From contig JAZUIK010000012.1 in assembly GCA_045642205.1 (NCBI GenBank), forward strand, positions 1 through 25,903: 25,903 nucleotides of DNA, given 5' to 3'. Made by a program: the position numbers and the translations under genes. Positions 1 to 7,312 of this stretch are shown here, one piece after another. This DNA comes from RUG760 sp045642205. GTDB taxonomy: Bacteria > Bacillota > Clostridia > Lachnospirales > Bianqueaceae. How positions within the stretch are numbered: the stretch's first letter is position 1; each line of letters starts with the position of its first letter. Under the pieces are notes generated by a model. The model was not told the DNA's origin. It did not search any database and saw nothing but the letters and a program-made list of their open reading frames with translations.

Positions 1-4
1 CAAC

Positions 5-23
5 TGGTGACAATTTGTCACCA
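5..23. repeat. 19-bp perfect palindrome, operator-like
   Basis: The sequence TGGTGACAATTTGTCACCA is an 8-bp inverted repeat around a 3-nt centre. The symmetry and length suit the binding site of a dimeric regulator. No run of T follows it, so it is not an obvious terminator. It lies at the window edge, so the gene it might control is not visible. The operator role is inference. Confidence 0.4.
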
Positions 24-54
24 ACTTACTTCATCTTGTAGTCACTTCCTTTTA

Positions 55-135
55 CGCAAAGAAGGCCTCATAGCTTCTTTGCGAACAATCCGCAGCCTAT
101 GGCGAGGACGTGAGCAAAGATCTATGAGACCTTCT
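55..135. repeat. Nested, competing inverted repeats (structured intergenic element)
   Basis: Two hairpins share bases. The short one pairs CGCAAAGAAG (55–64) with CTTCTTTGCG (74–83), a perfect 10-bp stem with a 9-nt loop. The long one pairs 60–73 with 122–135 (one mismatch) and continues with 76–82 against 114–120, with a small GCC/GGC stem (95–103) near its apex. They cannot form together. The region lies downstream of the minus-strand HPr-like gene and holds no convincing gene. It could be a 3' structure, an attenuator for something further left, or a copy of a dispersed intergenic repeat. Confidence 0.55.
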
Positions 136-168
136 GTTTTACTTAATGGTATGTTACTGAATTCGTTA

Positions 169-423
169 TCAGGCTTCCTGAGTATCTGATGTAGGGATCA
201 GGAACTCTTCCAGTGCACTGAACAGTTCCTCATCAGGAGTTTTGGTATCATACTCCAGGGTGATGGGACGGCTCAGATCCAGAGAAAAAATGCCGAGCTG
301 GGAAAGGGCATTGATCACATACTGATCCTGTTTTAATTCGAAGTTGCCTTCAAAGCGGCGCATGGTGGTATAGAACTTGCGAGCCTTGATAAAGGTGTTG
401 ATGCTTAACTGAATCTCAGACAT
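169..423 (-). CDS. HPr/Crh-like protein without the phosphoryl-accepting histidine
   Basis: This encodes an 84-residue protein with the length and segment order of the HPr fold. The start at 423 is chosen because AAGGAGGT lies just upstream; the longer open frame to 483 has no ribosome binding site. By manual alignment with HPr and Crh, the active-site segment (G-I-H-A-R-P in HPr) reads F-I-K-A-R-K at residues 11–16, so the catalytic His-15 position is Lys-13. The Ser-46 region reads A-L-S-Q-L-G, which keeps a serine at Ser-41. The C-terminal helix ends with A-L-E-E-F-L. Crh of Bacillus similarly lacks the histidine but keeps the serine, so a regulatory rather than phosphotransfer role is plausible. 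The family is recognised from pattern only. It is transcribed divergently from mtaB, with its own promoter at 525–553. Confidence 0.75.
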   Translation of the reverse strand: MSEIQLSINTFIKARKFYTTMRRFEGNFELKQDQYVINALSQLGIFSLDLSRPITLEYDTKTPDEELFSALEEFLIPTSDTQEA

Positions 424-524
424 ATTTACCTCCTTCATAGCGTTATGATGCGGAACTATCTGATAGGTGCGAACCTTGACCAAAGTGGTAGATAGACGCT
501 TGTTCAGGTCCCGATTTCGATAAT

Positions 525-553
525 ATTTTATCCTCTGGGGGGAGATATCACAA
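525..553 (-). promoter_or_regulatory. Sigma-A-type promoter for the HPr-like gene
   Basis: On the minus strand, TTGTGA (548–553) and TAAAAT (525–530) are separated by exactly 17 bp. The predicted transcript has a leader of about 95 nt before the start at 423. It is back-to-back with the mtaB promoter; the two -35 boxes are 23 bp apart. Confidence 0.6.
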
Positions 554-576
554 GGTGCATAAGCAATGAAAAAGGG

Positions 577-605
577 TTGTAATTTAGGGGTTTGTTGGGT
601 ATAAT
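577..605 (+). promoter_or_regulatory. Sigma-A-type promoter for the mtaB operon
   Basis: TTGTAA (577–582) and a consensus TATAAT (600–605) are 17 bp apart. Transcription would begin near 612, about 45 nt before the preferred mtaB start. It is the only promoter seen ahead of the six-gene run that ends at 5975. Confidence 0.7.
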
Positions 606-655
606 CTATAAGATAAATACACTAGGACAATTCTGCACTCATGAATAGGAATATT

Positions 656-2014
656 ATGGAAAAGAAAGCAGCCATCTGCACAATGGGATGCAAGGTCAAT
701 ACCTATGAATCCCAGGGTATGATCGAATTACTGGAAAAAGATGGATATGACATCGTGGATTTCAGTGAGAAGGCAGATGTGTATCTGATCAACACCTGTA
801 CGGTGACTCAGATCGCTGCCAGAAAATCCAGACAGATGATCCACAGAGCCAGAGCATTGAACCCGGACGCGATCATTATCGCCGCCGGATGTTATGTGGA
901 TCGTGACGATTCATTGATCAAGGAAGGTGTCATCGACCTGGCGGTACCGAATCGCCGAAAGAATGAGATCATTGCCTATATCGAGGCATTCAAAGAGGGA
1001 AGGACTCTGGAAGATGATACGGAGAAAGAGCCCTATTCTGATCTGAGGATCACCCGCACGGAGGGAAGGACCAGAGCCTTTTTGAAGATCCAGGACGGAT
1101 GCCGTCAGTTCTGTACCTATTGTATTATCCCCTTTGTCAGAGGACCTTTAAAGAGTCGTCCGATAGAGGAATGTGTCGAAGAGGCAAGAGGTCTTGCTAA
1201 AGCCGGTTATAAGGAGATCGTTCTGACCGGTATCCATGTCACTTCCTATGGACAGGACCTGAAAGAGCAAGGTCTTGATATGGATATGGCAACCAGCCAA
1301 GATATGGCTGGGCTTATCCTTGCTATGTCTGAGATCGAAGGGATCGAAAGGATCCGTCTCAGCTCCCTGGAGCCGAGACTCATCACCCCGGAATTCGTTG
1401 AGAAGGTATCTCATACGGACAAGTTATGTCCTCATTTCCACCTGGCACTGCAGTCCGGCTGCGATGAGACCTTGAGAGCGATGAACCGGAAATATACAAC
1501 AGAAGAGTTCAGAGAAGCCGCAAGACTTCTGAGAGAAAACTTCCCGGATGTGGCACTGACGACAGATGTGATCGTCGGTTTCCCGGGAGAGACTTTAAAG
1601 CAGCATGAAGCTTCTGTTGCCTTTGTTAAAGAGATCGGCTTTGCGGAGGCCCATGTATTCCCTTATTCCAAGATGGAGGGAACGGCAGCCGCCAGACGTA
1701 AGGACCAGATCAGTGCAGAGGAAAAGAAACGCCGCAGCCGCGAGATGCTTGCGGTAACGGCAGAGAGCTCCGAAGCCTTTATGGAGAAGATGCAGGGTAA
1801 GACTGTAGATCTGATCCTGGAGGAGAAGGATGCCAAGGGGGGATTCTGGACCGGTTATACCCCCAACTATATGCGTGTAGGCGTAATGGTAGACACGGAT
1901 GAGGACCTGCAGGGAAGAAAAGTCCAGGTAACCATCCATGGCTACGTACATAAGCGATCAGCAAACCATGATGCGTCCGGATTGGACAGTATTTTGAAAG
2001 GAGAACTGCGATGA
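656..2014 (+). CDS. mtaB: tRNA N6-threonylcarbamoyladenosine (t6A37) methylthiotransferase MtaB
   Basis: MtaB is a radical-SAM enzyme that adds a methylthio group to t6A37 of ANN-decoding tRNAs, giving ms2t6A. The N-terminal UPF0004 domain shows three cluster cysteines (Cys-12 in G-C-K-V-N, Cys-48 in N-T-C-T-V-T, Cys-79). The radical-SAM cluster motif C-X3-C-X2-C is at Cys-149, 153 and 156 (D-G-C-R-Q-F-C-T-Y-C). The last 60 or so residues fit a TRAM RNA-binding domain. At 452 residues the length is normal. The start at 656 is preferred because AGGA lies 5 nt before it and family members begin in the same place; an in-frame ATG at 641 would add five residues. It is first in its operon and overlaps ireB by 4 nt (ATGA). 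Confidence 0.93.
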   Translation: MEKKAAICTMGCKVNTYESQGMIELLEKDGYDIVDFSEKADVYLINTCTVTQIAARKSRQMIHRARALNPDAIIIAAGCYVDRDDSLIKEGVIDLAVPNRRKNEIIAYIEAFKEGRTLEDDTEKEPYSDLRITRTEGRTRAFLKIQDGCRQFCTYCIIPFVRGPLKSRPIEECVEEARGLAKAGYKEIVLTGIHVTSYGQDLKEQGLDMDMATSQDMAGLILAMSEIEGIERIRLSSLEPRLITPEFVEKVSHTDKLCPHFHLALQSGCDETLRAMNRKYTTEEFREAARLLRENFPDVALTTDVIVGFPGETLKQHEASVAFVKEIGFAEAHVFPYSKMEGTAAARRKDQISAEEKKRRSREMLAVTAESSEAFMEKMQGKTVDLILEEKDAKGGFWTGYTPNYMRVGVMVDTDEDLQGRKVQVTIHGYVHKRSANHDASGLDSILKGELR

Positions 2015-2289
2015 GTGATCAATTCAACACCCAGTATTTCAAGCTTTTCCCCGAGTCGGAGGAGTCTGTCGGAAAGACTCTGGCCGATGTTTACAGAGCA
2101 CTGCAGCTGAAGGGCTACAACCCCATCAACCAGTTGGTAGGCTACATCATGTCTGAGGATCCCACGTACATCACCAGTTATGACAACAGCCGCGGAAAGA
2201 TCGCCCGTATCAGCCGCGACGAGATCATCGAAGAGCTGGTCCGTGCTTTTGTTGAGTACCATGGACTGGAGGATCCTTCCGGAAAGTGA
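2011..2289 (+). CDS. ireB: IreB family regulatory phosphoprotein (UPF0297/DUF965)
   Basis: This 92-residue protein matches the IreB family along its whole length, including the hallmark block K-G-Y-N-P-I-N-Q-L-V-G-Y and the later R-D-E-I-I-E-E-L-V-R. In Enterococcus faecalis, IreB is phosphorylated by the PASTA kinase IreK on N-terminal threonines and affects cephalosporin resistance. Here Thr-7 is kept, while the position of Thr-4 is Gln. The start overlaps the mtaB stop, with AGGAGA upstream, and the stop overlaps the ruvX GTG start. The usual Firmicutes order is alaS–ireB–ruvX–DUF1292; here mtaB takes the place of alaS, which sits about 14 kb away. The kinase is not in the window. Confidence 0.93.
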   Translation: MSDQFNTQYFKLFPESEESVGKTLADVYRALQLKGYNPINQLVGYIMSEDPTYITSYDNSRGKIARISRDEIIEELVRAFVEYHGLEDPSGK

Positions 2290-2732
2290 GGATCCTTGGA
2301 TTAGATTTTGGATCCAGGACTGTCGGCGTCGCCATGTCAGATCCCACCGGATTTCTGGCAAGCCCTGTGGAGACCATCAAAAGAGCGGAAGAGGCAAACC
2401 TGAAGGCAACGGTACGCAGGATCAGGGAGATCTGTGAGTCTAACGAGATTCATCAGATCGTTCTTGGCATGCCCTATCGCATGGATGGCACGGTAGGTAC
2501 CAGTGGCGAAAAGGTGCTGGCGTTTAAAAAGAGACTGGAAAGAGATCTGTATCAGGTAGAGGTCGTATTGGAAGACGAGAGACTCTCCACCTGGGAAGCG
2601 GAGCAGCCCATGATCGAAGCAGGGATCAGGGACCGCAAAAAGAGAAAGGAGACTGTAGATCAGCTGGCAGCCTCCATTATTCTGCAGGCCTATCTGGATG
2701 CAGAGAGAAACAAAAAAGAACGAAAGGAATAA
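2286..2732 (+). CDS. ruvX: RuvX/YqgF family Holliday junction resolvase-like nuclease
   Basis: This 148-residue protein has the RNase H-like fold signature of YqgF/RuvX: L-D-F-G-S-R-T-V-G-V-A at residues 6–16 with catalytic Asp-7, the middle V-V-L-E-D-E-R-L-S-T block, and the C-terminal D-Q-L-A-A motif with an acidic residue. The family is linked to pre-16S rRNA 5' processing and to resolvase activity. Translation starts at GTG 2286, which overlaps the TGA of ireB in a GTGA arrangement that points to translational coupling. The length is typical. It is followed closely by the DUF1292 gene, as in Bacillus subtilis (yrrK–yrzB). Confidence 0.93.
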   Translation: MRILGLDFGSRTVGVAMSDPTGFLASPVETIKRAEEANLKATVRRIREICESNEIHQIVLGMPYRMDGTVGTSGEKVLAFKKRLERDLYQVEVVLEDERLSTWEAEQPMIEAGIRDRKKRKETVDQLAASIILQAYLDAERNKKERKE

Positions 2733-2738
2733 ATAGAG

Positions 2739-3125
2739 ATGAGCATTACTTTAGAGACGATCTCTCGCCTTGACTGGATCATCCTGACGGATATCGAGGA
2801 CGCAGAGAGCAACGCAGAAATGGAAGTTGTCAACGTAGCAGAAATGCTGACCGGAGAGGATGAGACCGGTCTGTTTATGCTGGTTTCCGATACAGACGGC
2901 AATCTGGCAGATGATGAAGATGAAGAGGCAGAGGAGACGGATTCCGAGGATGTGGATGCCTATATCTTCAAGGTCTGCGAAGAAGAGGATGCAGAGTTCA
3001 GCATCACCGAAAAGAACAGTGACGAGGTAATCTTTGTTACCACCAATTTCCCCGAGGAGGAGTATACCAATGCAGCGAATCTCTTTGTAGAGACGTCTGC
3101 AGATTACGATATTGAGATCGAATGA
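2739..3125 (+). CDS. DUF1292 domain-containing protein (YrzB-like)
   Basis: This is a 128-residue, strongly acidic protein of the DUF1292 family, whose function is unknown. The family pattern appears as an N-terminal hydrophobic strand segment, an acidic middle (residues about 48–67 are mostly Asp/Glu) and a C-terminal phrase of the type E-E-Y-T-N-A-A-N-L-F. The identification also rests on position, since a DUF1292 gene follows ruvX in many Firmicutes. Its ribosome binding site is modest (AAAGGA about 11 nt upstream). It ends in an ATGA overlap with rnj. The acidic insert is longer than in the short Bacillus protein. Confidence 0.85.
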   Translation: MSITLETISRLDWIILTDIEDAESNAEMEVVNVAEMLTGEDETGLFMLVSDTDGNLADDEDEEAEETDSEDVDAYIFKVCEEEDAEFSITEKNSDEVIFVTTNFPEEEYTNAANLFVETSADYDIEIE

Positions 3126-4819
3126 GAAATTATTACTATAGCGAACAGATGAAAACATCCACTCGCAGGGTAAAGAAGACCGTTAAGGTCATTCCGCTGG
3201 GCGGACTGGACCAGATCGGTATGAACATGACCCTGATCGAATGTGGTGAAGATATTATTGTTGTGGATTGCGGACAGGCTTTTCCTGATGACAACCTGCC
3301 CGGTATTGATTCCATTATTCCTAATTTTGATTATTTAAGACAGAATTTTGACCGTATCCGCGGTGTCGTATTGACCCACGGACACGAAGACCATATCGGT
3401 GCACTTCCTTATCTTTTAAGAGAGTTTCGTATTCCTGTCTATGGCACCAGACTGACCCTTGGCCTTGTGCGCAACAAGCTGCAGGAGTTTGGCTTAAAGA
3501 GTGCCACCCTCTATATGGTACAGCCCGGAGATGTTGTTCCTCTGGGAGGGATGAAGGTCGAGTTTATCCGTACCAATCACAGTATCGGTGATGCCTGTGC
3601 CCTGGCCATCTTCACCGAAGCCGGTGTACTGATCCATACCGGTGACTTCAAGGTTGACTATACACCCATCCATGGTGAGATGATCAACCTGCAGCGCTTT
3701 GCTGAACTGGGCCGCAAGAAGGTCCTGGCCCTGATGAGTGACTCCACCAATGCGGAGCGCAAGGGCTACACCATGAGTGAGCGCAGTGTAGGACATATCT
3801 TTACGGAGATCTTCCCCCAGGCAAAGGGACGTATCCTGGTTGCGACCTTCGCTTCCAACGTGGACCGTGTCCAGCAGATCATCAATGCCGCTGCTACCTA
3901 CGGACGTAAGGTCTGCTGCGTTGGCCGCAGTATGGTCAACGTGATCGATACCGCTCTGGAACTGGGCTATCTGGAGGTTCCGGAGAATGTCCTGATCGAT
4001 CTTTCCGAGATCAAGAAATATGACGATAACGAACTGGTGATCATTACCACTGGTTCCCAGGGTGAGCCCATGGCAGCCCTTTCCCGTATGGCCAGCGGAG
4101 AGCACCGCATGATCGAGATCAAGGAGGGAGATCATATCATCTTCTCTTCCCGTCCCGTTCCCGGTAACGAAAAGCTGGTCAGCAATGTCATCAATGCCCT
4201 GATGCAGAGAGGCGCCGAGGTAACCTACGAGGATGCCCATGTATCCGGACATGCTTCCCAGGAAGAACTGAAACTGATCTATGGTCTGGTCAAGCCCAAG
4301 TTCATGCTGCCGGTCCATGGTGAATACCGTCATCTGAGTGCCCATAAGGAACTGGTCATGAGCATGGAGCATCCGGTAGAGGATGTCATCCTCATGCGTA
4401 ACGGTAACATCCTGGAACTCAGTTCTCACGAAGCTAAGATAGTCGGCAGCGTGGAGGTATCTCCCGTACTGATCGATGGTCTTGGCGTCGGTGACGTAGG
4501 CAATGTGGTCCTGAAGGATCGTAAGAATCTGTCTCAGGATGGTTTGATGGTGGTCTCTCTGGCCATCAGTAAGACCACCGGTCAGGTCGTTGCAGGACCC
4601 GAGTTCATGAGCCGTGGTTTTGTCTATGTCAAGGAATCGGATGATCTGATGGCGGGCTGCAAGAAGGTTGTCTGCCATGTGATCGATATGTATCATCAGC
4701 TTGGACTGAACGATCTGGGCGGTCTGAAGATCGAGATCCGCGATCAGTTAAGAGACTACCTCTGGCAGGAGATCAAGCGTAATCCCATGATCCTGCCCAT
4801 GCTGATCGAAGTCGAATGA
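3122..4819 (+). CDS. rnj: Ribonuclease J
   Basis: RNase J is a metallo-beta-lactamase/beta-CASP nuclease with endo- and 5'-exonuclease activity in mRNA decay and rRNA maturation. The zinc motif H-G-H-E-D-H is at residues 86–91, and later metal and nucleotide-binding segments are seen (H-T-G-D-F-K, S-D-S-T-N-A). The beta-CASP region and the C-terminal P-V-H-G-E-Y-R-H block follow. At 565 residues the length is normal. The ATG at 3122 overlaps the DUF1292 stop. An ATG at 3149 is a possible alternative start, because the first residues are not conserved and neither start has a strong ribosome binding site. With rny at 18966, the window holds two of the main RNA decay nucleases of this phylum. 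Confidence 0.93.
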   Translation: MRNYYYSEQMKTSTRRVKKTVKVIPLGGLDQIGMNMTLIECGEDIIVVDCGQAFPDDNLPGIDSIIPNFDYLRQNFDRIRGVVLTHGHEDHIGALPYLLREFRIPVYGTRLTLGLVRNKLQEFGLKSATLYMVQPGDVVPLGGMKVEFIRTNHSIGDACALAIFTEAGVLIHTGDFKVDYTPIHGEMINLQRFAELGRKKVLALMSDSTNAERKGYTMSERSVGHIFTEIFPQAKGRILVATFASNVDRVQQIINAAATYGRKVCCVGRSMVNVIDTALELGYLEVPENVLIDLSEIKKYDDNELVIITTGSQGEPMAALSRMASGEHRMIEIKEGDHIIFSSRPVPGNEKLVSNVINALMQRGAEVTYEDAHVSGHASQEELKLIYGLVKPKFMLPVHGEYRHLSAHKELVMSMEHPVEDVILMRNGNILELSSHEAKIVGSVEVSPVLIDGLGVGDVGNVVLKDRKNLSQDGLMVVSLAISKTTGQVVAGPEFMSRGFVYVKESDDLMAGCKKVVCHVIDMYHQLGLNDLGGLKIEIRDQLRDYLWQEIKRNPMILPMLIEVE

Positions 4820-4829
4820 GGATAGTTGT

Positions 4830-5975
4830 ATGAATTTCATCAATATGGTCTTCGGGTTCATTACCCGAAACATAAAGAGGATCCTTCTGATGCTCCTGGC
4901 TGTGGTCATCATTGCCGGAATCGCCGTCGTAGCCTACGATGTGGCCTATGACTTTGTCAGAGAAGATCCTTACCAGACCTATGATCCCAACGGACAGGAA
5001 GTGACCATCGATATTCCGGAGGGTTCTTCGGTCAAGGAGATCGCCGCACTCTTAAAGGAAAACGAGCTCATCGAAGATGAGACCTTGTTCCGTATCAAGG
5101 CAAAACTGACCGGTGCGGAGGACAATTTCCAGTACGGTGTGTATAAGCTGATCATGGGTATGCCCATGGAGACCATTATGGAAGAACTCCAGGATGGTGC
5201 CAAGGAAGAATCCGTTATGATCACCATTCCCGAGGGATGGTCCGTCAGACAGATCGCTCAGTATCTGGAACAGAAGAATATTTGTCTGGCCAGTGATTTT
5301 GAGGCGGCTTGCAATCGTGACGATTATGACTTTGACTACTATGATCTTCTGACCAATAAGGAAGATCGTGAGTTTCTTTTAGAGGGCTATCTGTGGCCCG
5401 ATACCTACGAAGTGATCCCTGCTAACGGAGCAGAGGGTGTCGTAAAACGTCTTCTTCGTGAGTTTGAGCGTAAGTGGATGAACCATGGTGACTGGACCGA
5501 GAGATCCAAGGCCCTGGGCTTGAGCCTCGATCAGGTCATTACCATGGCCTCCTGTATCGAGAAGGAAGCACAGCTCAGCTACGAAGCACCGATGGTAGCC
5601 CGTACTCTTTACAATCGTATGGATGAGGGAATTACCTGGGGACTGAACTGTACGATCCTTTATGCGCTGGGTAAGGAAGGAACCGGTGAAGATGAGGTCC
5701 TTTACAGAGACCTGGAGATCGAATCCGGTTACAATACCTATAAGTATCTGGGTTACCCCGTAGGACCCATCGGTAATCCCGGTGCCGCTGCCATCGAAGC
5801 AGTCCTGAACCCTGCTGAGGGTGACTGGCTCTACTTTGTAGGTTATGAGGATGGATCCGGTGAGCATCTCTTCACCAGAGACTATAGTGAGTTCGAGGCT
5901 GTAGCCAACGGCGACTATGTACGCGAAGAGGAAGAAGAGTACTACGAGGATTACTACGAAGATTACGACGAATAA
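4830..5975 (+). CDS. mltG: Endolytic transglycosylase MltG (YceG-like)
   Basis: MltG is a membrane-anchored lytic transglycosylase that cleaves nascent peptidoglycan and so sets glycan length. A single N-terminal membrane helix spans about residues 16–38, with basic residues on its inner side. A LysM-like subdomain follows (I-P-E-G-S-S-V-K-E-I), then the YceG domain with the catalytic-glutamate block S-C-I-E-K-E-A (241–247) and the typical Y-P-V-G-P-I-G-N-P-G near the end. GAGGA precedes the start. The last 17 residues are almost entirely Glu, Asp and Tyr, an unusual tail for the family. It is the final gene before a terminator. The order ruvX–DUF1292–mltG is shared with Bacillus, apart from the inserted rnj. 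Confidence 0.92.
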   Translation: MNFINMVFGFITRNIKRILLMLLAVVIIAGIAVVAYDVAYDFVREDPYQTYDPNGQEVTIDIPEGSSVKEIAALLKENELIEDETLFRIKAKLTGAEDNFQYGVYKLIMGMPMETIMEELQDGAKEESVMITIPEGWSVRQIAQYLEQKNICLASDFEAACNRDDYDFDYYDLLTNKEDREFLLEGYLWPDTYEVIPANGAEGVVKRLLREFERKWMNHGDWTERSKALGLSLDQVITMASCIEKEAQLSYEAPMVARTLYNRMDEGITWGLNCTILYALGKEGTGEDEVLYRDLEIESGYNTYKYLGYPVGPIGNPGAAAIEAVLNPAEGDWLYFVGYEDGSGEHLFTRDYSEFEAVANGDYVREEEEEYYEDYYEDYDE

Positions 5976-5997
5976 GTCGAAATAAGAAAAGGAAATC

Positions 5998-6023
5998 TGC
6001 CGGGTCTTTCGCCCGGCATTTTT
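5998..6023 (+). terminator. Rho-independent terminator after mltG
   Basis: A perfect 7-bp GC-rich stem, TGCCGGG (5998–6004) with CCCGGCA (6012–6018), has a 7-nt loop and is followed by five T. It closes the mtaB–mltG operon. No promoter is visible between it and the next gene at 6061, so that gene may depend on readthrough or on a promoter inside mltG. Confidence 0.85.
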
Positions 6024-6060
6024 CACTTTTAGACGAACAGGTTGTTGGAGGAGAAAAGCA

Positions 6061-7308
6061 ATGGAAAGGCGTATGGAGCTTCTTTGTCCCGCAGGCAGCA
6101 TGGAGACCATGAAGACTGCCATCTTGTATGGCGCGGATGCGGTATACCTTGGAGGAGAGATGTTCGGTCTTCGTGCCAAGGCGAAGAACTTTGACAAGGA
6201 GCAGATGAGAGAAGCGGTGATCTATGCCCACGAGAGAGGGGTCAAGGTCCACGTCACGGTCAATATCATTGCCCACAACGAACAGCTCCATTACCTGAAG
6301 GACTATCTCCTGTTCCTTCAGGAGGCAGGTGTCGATGCACTCATCATGGCAGATACCGGTATGATCGCTATGGCCAGAGAGATCGTTCCTGATATGGAGA
6401 TCCACTTAAGTACCCAGGCCAGTGCTACCAACTATGCTACCTTCAATTTCTGGCATAAGATGGGTGTCAAGAGAGTGGTCGCCGCCAGAGAGGTATCTTT
6501 AAAGGAGATCGCTGAGATCCGTGCCAATACACCTCAGGATCTTACCATCGAAGCCTTTGCCCATGGTGCTATGTGCATCTCCATTTCCGGACGATGCCTT
6601 CTCAGTAACTACCTGGCCGGAAGAGATTCCAATCAGGGAGCCTGTGCCCATCCCTGCCGCTGGGAATATGCCTTGATGGAAAAGACCAGAGAGGGAGAAT
6701 ACTTCCCTGTCATGGAGGGAGAAGAAGGCACTTATGTCTTTAACTCCAAGGATCTGTGTATGATCGAATATCTTCCCGAGATGATGGCAGCCGGTATCGG
6801 CAGTATAAAGATCGAAGGCAGAATGAAGACGCCCCTGTATGTGGCTATGGTCACCAAGACCTATCGAAAGGCGCTGGATGACCTGTATGAAAGTGAAGAA
6901 AAGTATCGTGCCAATCTGCCTCTTTACATGAAGTGGCTGGCACTGATGTCCCATAGAGACTATACCACCGGCTTTTACCTGGGCTACCCCACAGAAAAGG
7001 ACCAGCAGTACGGCTCCGCTCAGTATGTCCGTGATTCCGACTTTGTAGCCGTGCTCCGTGAGTATAAGGGAGATGCTCTGGTTCTGGAGCAGAGAGGTAA
7101 GTTCTCCAAAGGAGAAGAGCTCTCTTTGATCCCCTCCAAGGGAGACCCCATCAAGATCCAGGTGGAAGAACTGTATAACAGTGAAGGAGTCTTAGTGGAA
7201 TCGGCACCCCATGCGCAGGAGATCGTTACCTTAAAGGTTTCCTCCGAGAAGATGCAGGAGATCAGAGAAAGAGCAGCCCTTGGATGTATTCTGGTAAAGG
7301 TTAAGTAA
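6061..7308 (+). CDS. U32 family protein, probable TrhP-type tRNA hydroxylation factor
   Basis: This 415-residue protein is a U32 'peptidase' family member. The signature E-A-F-A-H-G-A-M-C with G-R-C is present, and four cysteines (172, 179, 195, 199) have the spacing C-X6-C-X15-C-X3-C, the pattern that holds a 4Fe-4S cluster in characterised U32 proteins. In Escherichia coli TrhP and Bacillus YrrN/YrrO, this family is needed for prephenate-dependent 5-hydroxyuridine at tRNA position 34. Genome position supports TrhP, since yrrO lies just downstream of mltG in Bacillus. The shorter partner YrrN and the methyltransferase TrmR (YrrM) of that locus are absent here. GGAGGAG precedes the ATG. A role as a true protease is considered unlikely. 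Confidence 0.9.
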   Translation: MERRMELLCPAGSMETMKTAILYGADAVYLGGEMFGLRAKAKNFDKEQMREAVIYAHERGVKVHVTVNIIAHNEQLHYLKDYLLFLQEAGVDALIMADTGMIAMAREIVPDMEIHLSTQASATNYATFNFWHKMGVKRVVAAREVSLKEIAEIRANTPQDLTIEAFAHGAMCISISGRCLLSNYLAGRDSNQGACAHPCRWEYALMEKTREGEYFPVMEGEEGTYVFNSKDLCMIEYLPEMMAAGIGSIKIEGRMKTPLYVAMVTKTYRKALDDLYESEEKYRANLPLYMKWLALMSHRDYTTGFYLGYPTEKDQQYGSAQYVRDSDFVAVLREYKGDALVLEQRGKFSKGEELSLIPSKGDPIKIQVEELYNSEGVLVESAPHAQEIVTLKVSSEKMQEIRERAALGCILVKVK

Positions 7309-7312
7309 TAAA

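Noticed and set aside
7..189. A 60-codon plus-strand open frame at the left edge
   Set aside because: It runs through the palindrome and the inverted repeats, has no ribosome binding site and no recognisable domain. It is best seen as a by-product of the structured element.
3494..4696. A 400-codon minus-strand open frame across rnj
   Set aside because: It has His/Asp/Gln-rich composition typical of the reverse complement of a biased gene, and no ribosome binding site.
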